A stretch of DNA of 64,000 nucleotides from Pieris napi (lineage: Eukaryota > Arthropoda > Insecta > Lepidoptera > Pieridae), in NCBI RefSeq assembly GCF_905475465.1, contig NC_062248.1:8680001-8744000 (forward strand). Reading direction: 5' to 3'. The notes beneath the pieces were generated by a model, which did not search any database, was not told where the DNA came from, and was given only the letters and a program-made list of their open reading frames with translations. The translations under genes were made by a program, and so were the position numbers. Numbering within the stretch: the first letter of the stretch is position 1; each line of letters begins with the position of its first letter. Positions 49,001 through 61,000 of this stretch are shown in pieces.

Positions 49001-52000
49001 GTATCCGCTGGCGGGACTGTGACCAGTGTTTTTATATCGTAAGTGGCCATTTCGGCTAAGCAATTGCAAGCTTCTATTACTATCTGAAAATATATATTAC
49101 ATACACTAATTACAACCATTAATGTACTATTAAAGGGACTAGGAGTACATAATATAAGAAGATATAGAAATTGTTGAATTGTGATTGGTCAACATAATAT
49201 CTAGTACGACACAAGCCTTTTCGTTCGAGCAAACAATAAACAAAACACTATAGGATTGTCATACTTTTTATATTCTCAGTATGCTCTGTCATCACAATGG
49301 CCAAAAACAAACGAATACTTAAGTAATAAGAGTTTTAAATAAGGAAGTGTTAAATAAGTAAAAATTTCAAAATCAGGAGAAATGCATATTTATATTTTTT
49401 AAGTGATAACTTCTTATGGGAGAGTAAAGCGCTTCGTTACGTAACGCGTTACGGCGCCAGTCTGTCCAATTTCTCTCACGCATACGGTTGTGTTGGTAAA
49501 ATAAAAAAAGATCGCGCATTTAGTCCGAAATCCAAAGTGGTATAAAACTTAAAATTATTTTGTATTAATAGATATTATTTATTTTTTATCCCCTTACCTT
49601 GTTCTCGTTTGAAGTCTTCAAAATATTACTCAGCCCATTTATAATACAGTGGACCAGACTATTCGAGCAATCCTCTGAAAATCCTTTAATATTTAACTCC
49701 TTACAGAGATCATTGACGTTATCTGAATTTGTTTTTAAAAATTGTCGAAAGTTTCTCAGTATTTCATTGCTAGAAGAAATTACGTTCATTACAATCAATA
49801 CCTCCATTTGCGCATTCTACCGGGGCCTCAACATACACTTATATATTGTATGTTGAGGCCTCGGTAGAATGCGCAAGCGACCCCGGAGCTTCTCTAACGC
49901 GGCCTTGTACATCCCTACTTGTTTTATGGTAGGGGAGCCCAAGAGGGGATTTCGGGATTTACTAAAGCGCGGCAGATTAATATATAGGGGGATACCTTGT
50001 ACCCGGTTAAGTACCTCCACAAAATATGAGGCCCATATATAAGGCCGCCCGTGAAGGAGACAGGATCAGATTAGTAAAAAAAAATTGACCATCAGAAATT
50101 CCCGAGCGCGTCAGATTAAGGTAGGGTGAGTTAATTACATCCTAAAAAGTGTATATTCCACTAATCTGACAATTTGTGAGTGACGGAAAAAAAGGGGAGG
50201 GCAACAAAGTTGTAAAAAAAAACCGTCATCTCGACATTCTCGAGCGTAGCTAATTTTTTTTTTATTTTGAAGGAAATAATTCAAGAATAATGAAAAATAT
50301 ATAATCTGACGATTTCCGCAAGCCGAAATAACAAAAAATCGTCGATAAAGTTAAATGCGTGCAGCTGCGTGATGCCTACATTTCCTTTAACCGATCGGAA
50401 TCTAATAAACGGCGTTCTAAATATTTCCCTCAAAATTACATTTCCTGTGAATTTGAACCGATTCGGACCGATAGATTTTGAGAAATTTTGAAAAATCTTG
50501 AAAAAATAAGATTTTTTTTTTAAGTGGTTTCTTTATTGATCAACTTCAAAAACTAATCCGCCTTTGAGCTTGAAAAACCACGTCGATCGCCACCAAGCCC
50601 GTCAAAAGCGGTTGATTAGTTCGAGAGATATCGTGAACGAAAGAAACCCGAAGTGTTTTTTCGGGATTACTCCGAAATTTGTGGTTATATCAATTAAAAT
50701 TGCAAAATTAATTATGATGATGATAAAACTGCGTCGAATGCCGCCAACCGCGTGAAAATTGCTTGATCCATTCAAAAGTTATTGCGGTTTGAAAATTCCA
50801 AAAATAGTGTTCTATGAAAATTCTATCAGACTTTCGAGCTGGGAGAGCTCAAATGCATAGACATGTTATTTCTTTGAACTCAGCGAGCTCAAAATATCAA
50901 TTTTAAGCGCCCAGGAATGGAAGTAGCGGGAAGTTGCAGGAATGGCCCTTTCGGTGAATCGTTTTTCTAAAAAAAAATTGTCAGATCAGGCGAATCCCTC
51001 TAGATAATCGTCAGATTATGAGACAGTACGTTTAGAACATAAAGATGAACCACATAAATCTTAATCTGACGCGCTTGAGTATTTCAAAATTGCGATTTTT
51101 TTTTGCATATTATGAAAATGGCCATGGGTTTGCGTCCCATCGAAATCGTCAGATTAGTGAATGAGAGCTTTTTTTTGGTGCACTTAACACTCCCTTAGAA
51201 AATCTGACGCGCTCGATAATTTTTTTTTTTTCATTTTCAACCCTTAAATACAACCACCCGCATCATGCAAACGATCAGATTAACATACGTACATTATTAA
51301 AAATACGAAGGGCATAGATGCTATCAATATCTGACGCGCACGAGGATGTCCATGCAACAGTTTTTTTTACATATTTAACTATCTATAGCCGCTTCCCCCA
51401 CCGATGAAAAGGAATTTATCATATAACATTTTTTTCTTCTTTTTAGCTAAGCTTTGCATCCCAATAGGTCTCTACGACGCTCGAGTAAATCCCCATTTAG
51501 CATCGTGGGCTCCCCTACCATTAGTGGGTATTGTTGCCCAACAGTGTTGGCCTACTAACTTCAGCGTGCGACTCTCATCCCTGATCGAGCGATCGTAGGT
51601 TCGATCCCCGGATGTACAACAAATACAAAAATATGAGCCATAAAAATGTTGTAGCGCCACTGATTTATTTTATATTATTGCCCATCATTATTGATCGAGT
51701 CCCACATACACGGTACTTCCGATTGGCAAGAGATGCGCATATCAAAACAAGTTTATTAAAATCAAATATCATTTATATAGGTAACACAATAATAAATGTC
51801 TATAAAAAATTAAAGGCTTTTAAATTTACATTTCGGCAATTGTACTGTACTTTAGGAGCAATGTGGAGTATTACTTAATATCAGTGGTTCGATGCCCAAC
51901 GCAGCAATCATTATTTTAAAGAAATCTAATAAAATTATGAACGAAATATACACGTGCTTATACACACAAATGACATTAGTGAATATATGTGAAAAATATA

Positions 52001-55000
52001 TAAGAATTGGGCAGATTAAGCGTGGACATTTAGGGCTTAGTATGATTATGTCAAAATCCAACTCGTTTATGACGGAATCGCTAAGTCTTTGAATCTTAGT
52101 GTTAGATTCAGACACGGACTTAGGGCAAAGTCCGAGTCCCGTACGTCAAAAATAACATACAGGAGTCAAAGTTTGTCATAAATCTTCTAAAATGACTTTA
52201 TCAACACCTACAATGTCAGCGGGGTCGTGAGTGCGTTGCCGGCTTTTCTCTTGAAGTATAGATATATTTAGAGTTATAGCTTTTAAATTGGAATTCAAAA
52301 TTAGAATGAAATTATTTATGATGGGTTAATGAACTTACCTTGGGTATATTAAACTAGTTGTATACGTTTGCAGCATATTCGTAAACTCCACTTTGGAAGC
52401 GCATTTGTGTTGACTAACATTGCTTTTATAAACAACACTATCCACTACATCTATTTCATTTAATTCCATCAAACTCGCATCTTTAGCGCTCAAAACAGCT
52501 AGAATTTTAGCGGAAATATTTCCCCGCAACTTTTCTAAGCTATTCGCTTGTTTAAGCTTATCCAAAATTTGCTTTAAGATTCCGACTATAGCTTTTAATT
52601 CATTTGTTACTGACGTGTTTATTGCATTCGCGAGACTGTTTAGAATAAAATTAAACAAAACAGCATCGGACGCAAAACCAATCTTAATGTTTTCTATAAA
52701 GCAAACGTAAGTGTGGAGTTGTAAAATTTTGAAATCGGGAACATTCTCATTGACAAAGTTACCCCAGAGTTTAAAGAGTATGTTTAGGATGACTAAAGGC
52801 TGGTTTCCTGAAAAGTACTCTATGACATCACCGTCGATTAGCTCCTGAAAATAACGATAAAAGTATAGTAGACATACAGTCAAAACCTTATTACATTAAA
52901 CCGTTTTTAAACTGGAGAGAGTAACAAGAATTCGGTTATGGTGATCCTAATTCCACTTACAGGAAATCTATTCCTCATGATTAAGACAATGGAAGACGAT
53001 CAGAGTGTTAAAAAACCATATCTTGGTATACCGACCAGTCGCCCACCAGTAGGCAGCCCCAGATATCGCTGAAAAGACTAGCTATTAATTTTTTCTCACC
53101 CCAAAATACCGCAAAACTCCTTTGAAAACAGCCTTAGAACACAAAAATCTATTCTTCATATGCATTTCTTCTAATTTGAACTGTTTTATCGCGCTCTGAG
53201 GGTCACACACATGAGTCGCAGCCAACAAAATAAGATCACCCAAATGCTCAACGAAAAGATTGCTCCATTTCTCATTATCTAATATTTGTCTCGTCGAGTG
53301 GAACATTCTATTCGAATTTTCAAATAACGCTTTGAAATCGGCGTGTTTCTCGCTTTCCATTTCGTATTTCTCTACCACAATGTAGGGTAGGCATAACGTT
53401 ATGATGGCACAGAAACACATCTGAAAAATGGAGTAATATATATTTAAAACAAAAGAATATGAGTTTGTAACGTCCACTTTGTTAAAAATCTTATTCACAA
53501 AGGTATTACTAGTTTCAGCTATTAAATATTTTATCTATATATCATTCTGGGATCGCAACTATACAAGTACTACGTTACACCCGAAGAGGCGTGGTAAATT
53601 AACCACGGAGTTCTCTATCTTCAGATTACTTCGGATATAATCGAAGTTCTAATTAATTATAACAAACATAAGCCATCACGCCATTCACGCCATCCAGTTA
53701 CCTTTAGTCCTCTCTGATCACATTCTCTATCCTTACCGCACCCATTCCCTAAACACCACTCTTTCTATTCTATCCCTTCTTTCTTTTCAGAAGTTTTATT
53801 ATCTATGGGTTGGCTAGATTTCTCAGTAACTGGAGTAGCTGCCTCTGTTACTTCTTTAGTTTGGTTTGGAGCTGCTTGTGTGGCAACAGTACCATTTATG
53901 CCTAGATTGGGAATTGGGATTGGAATGGGAACTGTTGACGATTCTGCCCCTTTAGAAGGCACTGTAGAATTGAGTGTTTATGGGGATGCTTGTGCGGCAC
54001 CCGCTTGCTTAAACTTCTTTGTTGGTCTAGGTTTAGTCGTGAAATCTGGGATCCAATTTCTGGGTGGAGCTAAAGTCCTCCACCCAGAAATTGGATTGGA
54101 ATTGGACTAAAGGTAACTGGATGGCGTGAACACCTAGCCAGCGGTGTCAGTGTGTCTAACGTCACGTTAGAAGCGTGAGGCACACATGCTACGTGACACA
54201 ACGTTAAATTATTAATGAAACGGATATAAAAATCTGAGTTTTAGTTGTAGCACCATTCATTCTTTATAGGTGAGTATAGGTTAATAAAATATGTGTTTTT
54301 TTAAATCTAAATAATATTACATTGTGATTCACATTTCGAACCTGATCACAATTTGACTGAGCACGTTATTAGCTTTTTCTGTATTTTTGCCAGCAGTTCA
54401 ACTTTGAAACCAATGTAGAATTGAAATCTAAAAAACATTATTCAAAATATTGCAGATTACTTGTTTATTTATTTAGAAAAACATTATACAAAATGTGTTT
54501 CAAATCAACACGCCAATTATAAGGATAACCCACTAAACAATAATATAACAGAGAGAATGCTCGCAGGGTGTGACTAAAGCACGTGTGTGAAAATCGGCTA
54601 CTTTTAAATGTCTAATAATTTTCTAAGGATATATATATTAAAGAGTTTGAACATTGTATATGAAAAATGTTGAAAACGTCGTTGTATAGTATTTCCAATA
54701 GTTATAATACAGTCTTGATCTTAACCATAAAATTAATACATTACCTCAATAACATCTTCGACTGTCTTCTTAGACTTTGCGGCAACCAATTTCACAGTTT
54801 CGCTCCTCTCAATATGACCCTTACAACTCCACAGCACTTCCGAAGCCACCAGCCATTTCGCGTGCTTCTCCAGAAATACATCCAACTTAAAACCCAATAT
54901 ATTTAAAGGGAGACTATCAAATTTCTCGCCTTCAATAAACCAAGAATAAAGAATATCCAAAATATTGTTGTTCACATATTCCTCGAAGTTTCGCTGAGCG

Positions 55001-58000
55001 ATGTCCTTTACAATGAGACTCAAAGCTTTTCGCGTGAGACTCTTATTCAAGGATTTTTGCTTTTGGGCGTGAATTATTTGGAATACAATTGTATGTAGAA
55101 GCCAATGCCGAATTTTGGATAAGGCACGAAAGCAATGCAACACTGTTAGTGTACGATTTATTGTTTCATCTTTCAATACTATTTCATTTCCGGTCGGCAC
55201 CTGAAATTACAATTTAAACCATATTATACGTGTATTTAAGGACCGTAAGCAACACCTGGAAGATTGATACAGATACCCGCAAACATCTTGAACAAATGTT
55301 CTTGCCTGCGCAGAAGCGATTTTAGGTATTACTGGGAGGGGGGGACAGTGACGTGTCGATCGCGTGATTGGTAAATCAGTTGACGTTTGTGTGCCGCGCT
55401 GCGCAAACTTGGGGAAAGTTGTTGCACTCCCTTGTTTAATGTTCAAGATGTTTGCCGGTATCTGTACTGGCTTTAATATTCCCTATCTTGATGTATGGAG
55501 AAGAAACGTGGAATATTCTGGTTCGAGAAAGAGATTTGTCATTTGATGCCGTTGAGATGTGGTGATGGATGCGAAAGTTAACAATTGAAGAAGAAGAGTT
55601 GGCCTCAAATTGCATACTCTTTCAATTTATCATAGAAAAGTAGGTGATCAGCCATCTGTCTACACATGATATCGAGTTTTGGATATGAAACATGCCAGTT
55701 TCCTCACGATATTTTCTTTCCTTGTACGAGCGAGTGTTAGATGCGCACATATACAGAAAGTATGACCGTAGAATATAGAAGAATTGTACTTACAGTAATA
55801 ACAAAGATATCCAGAAGAGAATTCGAAATTTCCTTAACATCTTCCACATCTAGATTCTCGTAAAGAAATTTAAGAAGATAGCAGCAATATATCCTGATAC
55901 TGTGACTATTGCCTTTTATCTGCTTAATCAGATTCGTATCAAACTCCAGTTCATATCTATATTGTCTATTAAGTTTGATAACTCGAGCCACACATTCATA
56001 TATTATTGAAGCAAGACGTGGTGTATAGTACGACTTATTACAACGTTCATAGTAACCCTTAACCATTATTATACAATTTTTTCTCATCACGCTGTCGTTG
56101 TGAACCCAAATTCTGTCTAATATCTTGAGTAGCAATTGTAAAAGACCAAAGCTAGCTTTTGAGTTCCTAAACAGAACTCTACACATGTTCTTCATAAGCC
56201 CAAACACGGATTCTGTAAGAAAATTATTTTATATAGAAATTATTAATTCCAATGATGTATTCAGAGAGGCCTTAACACGAAATTTACGATAGTAACGTTA
56301 CAAAAAAATGTTTAATACGATAATTCAATTAACTTAGCCTTTGCCAAAAGATAGAGTTACTCCTAAACTGGGACAGGAGGCAAACAAGCAGACGGGTCGC
56401 TAAAGTTATACTGCTAATCGCCCATGGCAACTACATATAGTAATAGTTTGCAAGTGCGCTGCCGGCCTTTAAGGTTTTGCTCTCTAAGAATAGAGAACGA
56501 TGCAGAATGTCTGCACCAAAATAGCATGCGACTCTAGTAACATGAAACATATGAGCAGTGTTGGCGAAGTGGCTTCAGCGTGCAACTCTCATCCTTGAGG
56601 TCGTAGGTTCGATTCCCGGCTGTGCACCAATGGACTTTCTTTCCATGTTCACATTTAACATTCGCTTGATCGGTGAAGGAAAACATCCTCCACCTTAGAC
56701 TCAAAAGTTGACGGCGTGTCAGGCGCCAAAAGCTGATCACCTCAAATTCAAAATATCTTTATTCATGTGGGTAAACGAGTACACTTATGAATTGTCAGAA
56801 AGAAGTTAAATTAATTGTAAATTTACATTTACTACCAGTTCGCAAGTCAAGGGAGTAGAGCGGGTATGAAGAACTGGCAAGAAACTTTTCGCCACTCTTT
56901 TTAATCGCCAAGTATTGTCATGCAAATTGTTTGAACTGGAGCAAATCAATCCCAAGGATTAGGATCATTTAAGTATTCCTCAAATTTATAAAAAGCTTTA
57001 TTGATTAATTTTCGTTTAATGAGGGCTTTGAATTTATTTAGTGATAATTCTCTAATTTCGCTTGGGAGTTTGTTGTAAAAACAAATACAATTTCCATATA
57101 AGGAGTGGTTTACCTACTTGCCTATTTGATTAACAAATAATCATGAAACAGATACATAAATCTGAAGCCCAGACCTCAAAAGGTTGTAGCACCACTGATT
57201 TATTTTATTTTTAGTAACATGAAATATTTTTTAATTTTTTTCTAAAGCATAAAAATCATAAATAAACCCACCTAGATATTTATCGTCCTGATCGTGATCC
57301 ATTACCATTTCAATACATTTGAGAGCACAATCAACATCCCATTGTGCGTCTAATTTATACAAGTCTTCATCCAGTATGCATTTGACCAGCTCGTCAGTAT
57401 ACGTATGGGAATAATAGCAGTAAGCGGCTAAAAAATATACGCACTGGCATTTTAAACCCACCGGTCCTATCTCTATATCCTCATCATCATCCAGTTCCAC
57501 CTCTGTCTTCAAAATTTCATTGACGGCATGAAAGCAATTCACATCTATACACGACCTGGCAATACCGTTGAGGAAACAACCAAAATTATCTTGCAGCAAC
57601 TCTTTGAGGCACTTGATAAATTTAATCTTCTTTCTGACTTGTTCATCTGAACGCAGTGAACGAGTCAAATGTATGAAAAGCTTTTTCAAAGAGTCTATTG
57701 TAATGAAGTATAACTCGGAGTTGACCGTGAATTCCTTTGAAATTATCTTGTACTTTTGCAACGATTCATACAGGTTTAGTGTCAGATGTATGAATTTTAC
57801 ACTTTCTATTAATGTTTCTGTAGAATCGAGCTTTGAAGACAGCTCAGTCACTTTACTATGTAAATAATCTAATACTATTGTACACATCTCTTGATTAAAT
57901 TCCACGGCAACTAAATCCTCCTTTGCGCTTTTAAACTCTTTATTTTCGACTTCATATTCAAAATTTGAAAAGAGAATACTAGTTTCCATGTTATTAAACA

Positions 58001-61000
58001 CCTCGTAAAGTTTAGGTACATCGGACGTAATCTCAAACTTCATTACCATATTCTCATCAGAAATGAGACGGAATAAGATATTTCCTAAATAATTAATATT
58101 AATATCGGTGATGCTCATTTGTTTTAACCATTCCACGCATTTAATTCTTTGCTTAGAATAACAACAGTTGGAATAGAATTTTGAATAAACGAAGGCTAAT
58201 GTTATAAGGGAACAGTTGGTGACGGGCATTCCATTTTCAAAATATAGAGCTAAAAGAGGTTGGACATGAGAATATTTTAATATGTCTAATCTTAGGAAAG
58301 ACCGAATGATCATATGAACGGATTTTAGAGTTGCAGGTGTTGTTGCATTTCTGAAAAAAAAATTATTTAAAGAAACCACATTTAACTTTAATAAAATAAT
58401 CAAAAATATCTAACATTATATGTATAAAAGAACAATGACTATAGGTAGCCTGAAGATGGAAATACTGGATTTTTAACAACATATTATTGAAGTTTCTCAG
58501 AGTAACTAAATTGTGAGTTTTGAAAATAGATAGCTCAATGAGAATTTTACCTTAATATTAACCTATATAAAAAACTAAGTTCTATGAAATAGACGCAAAA
58601 ATGTGTCCACACCCCATGTGCTATAAGCTCTTATATGTACCACTTACCTAACACAGGCATTCCATAGATCATAAAACACATTAACATAGTAGGTAACATT
58701 TTTCGGATTTTTAACATAATATTCTATGACCGTGCAACACATTTCGCCCAAATTGTCAAAATCTTGGCCCATATTTGGTATTAGTATCTCCGAGGTTTTA
58801 ATGAGAGAAATATAATCATCAGCTGTTAGAGAGTGTTTAAACTGCTGCACGTAGAAGTGTACAATATCAACCCTAAAAATAATATTTCATTCAAGAAAAT
58901 TTGTTTTGTATGTAATTTGAATTTTAACGCCTTTAGTACACCTACGCGTTCGTATGCGGCTGCGAGTCTTTGCGAAATAATTGCGGTAGCGAAATATCTG
59001 CGGAACGTTAGTACACTGCAGTTTTTTCGCAAGGAAATGTCATTGCAGGTTTCGTGGGCTGTAGGTGCAGACGTCGTTTCAGAATGTCATCTGAGTCGTC
59101 CCAGTCGTCGCTTTCAGATTCTGAAGAGGATGAATTGTTGTTGCTGGCGTCGGTATTAAAGAGAAAGCGTAGAATCTGGGTGCATGAAATAAATCAGAAA
59201 TGAAGAAACTCGGAGAAAATAAGCTGTGCTTAGAACTTCAATCACATGAAGATCAGATGCCCAACTAAATATAATTCGGGATAATTTCGAGTCAAATTCA
59301 ATAATAATTCAATATTTTCGGCTTCCATTGTGCGAAATTCTGTCCTCACCGACAGAACGCGTGGTGACGCCTTGCAATGCGAAACTCCACTAGCGAAACG
59401 GCTGCGTCTCCCAACAACAGCCATTTTGCAGTTACTTGCGAAACAATACCGACAAGGACGCAACTATTTCATCTAGCTATATATTAGAGCGAGACAAAAC
59501 ACATGCGAAACGTTGCCATACAACTTACAGATTTTTCGTCGTTTCGCTGCCGCATGCGATTGCGTAGGTGTACTAAAGGCGTAATCGTTCGAAATTCTCT
59601 TTAATGTAAGACCTATAAGCAGTGGCGTAACAATAGGGTGGCAGGGCTGGCATGCGGTCTTCAGAGATAACCGAGTGTATGTCAATCGCGAATATTCTGT
59701 GAGACCGAGAGCCGATAGTAACCGAGGAGCTACCATTTTATAGCGTTCGCTTTGAGACCGCTCGGTCGTGTCGGTCAAACATAATTGGGATATAGCGGCA
59801 TGATTAGATATAGCGAATGATTGTATCAATCACGCGATTGCTGGGACTCGGTCATTCATAAAAGACACAGAAGTAGTCATTTTGAAGCAGTCATTTTATG
59901 ATTTGACATTCTGATAAGAAGGGAGCTTGTAGTTTATTATTTTTCAGAATGCCAAATTGTAAAATGACTGCTTTACGACTGATTTGAACGCGACCGCCGG
60001 TGTGATAACCGCTGTGTGAGTTCGAAAAGTGAGTTACAGAATCGCAGGGCAGGACTAATAGTTACGCCACTGCCTATAAGTCTGACATATGGCCCAGTTA
60101 GTGCTCTGTTTAAGGCCATATTCAGATGGCAAAATATTGACGCGTGATATTTACATATAACTGATATGAGCGCGCGTCTTTTAGACGCAGGCGAACGCGC
60201 GTTTTGATAGGTATGTAACGTGCGCTTCCATAGCGATTGCACGTTTTTTTGTGACTTGTTTTCGTATTCAGTTCAAAATGAGTAAATTTGAAGATATGTC
60301 ATAAAGCCACGAAATAATAGTTTCTTCCACGTCCATTTTCTAAGCTCTATCGAAACAGACTGAAGAGCTCTCACAACGTGCGTTAGCGCTTGTCATTTGA
60401 ACTCTTTATAAATTCGATAGCGCGTTGACCTGCGATAACGGGCGTCACATATGAACAAGGCCGATGATACTAAGACTGATGCCAACTACTAAATAATGTT
60501 CCCCCTAAAACCATCTTCAAATACCCCTAAATATGTATAACCCCTAGACTCGGTTTGTGAGGTAGTTTTAAATAGGCATCAAAAACATGCAAGTAGTATA
60601 AAATTTCGATGTATTATAGTTTTTTGATATTTCAGTTATTGCCAGGACTTTATTTGGTTTAGTTTCTTAGTTGACAAGACTTAATATAAATTGTACATAA
60701 TAGTGTACAGTCTGAAAATCCCTCTAAATAAGCGTACCTCCCAAAACCCCCCAGGACATCTTGATCCCCCCTAAATTGGCATCAAAGGGTAAACGTCAAA
60801 ACTATACTGTCAAGTTTTGACAGCTCGAATATCGTCTTCATACATTTTAGTTACAAATACGCTTACGAAGCGTTGCTCGAGTATTATATTTAAAAATCTA
60901 CTATGACTTTACTAAGCTTATTTCACAATGACACTTAGCAGCTTAGGAAGCGTTCAAGTATTACGTAACGAATTATTTTTCCTTTTCTAAAACGTTACGA

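Noticed and set aside
49812..51525. CRISPR-like array of the CTGACGCGC motif
   Set aside because: The copies are irregularly spaced, in both orientations and imperfect, and the host is an animal.
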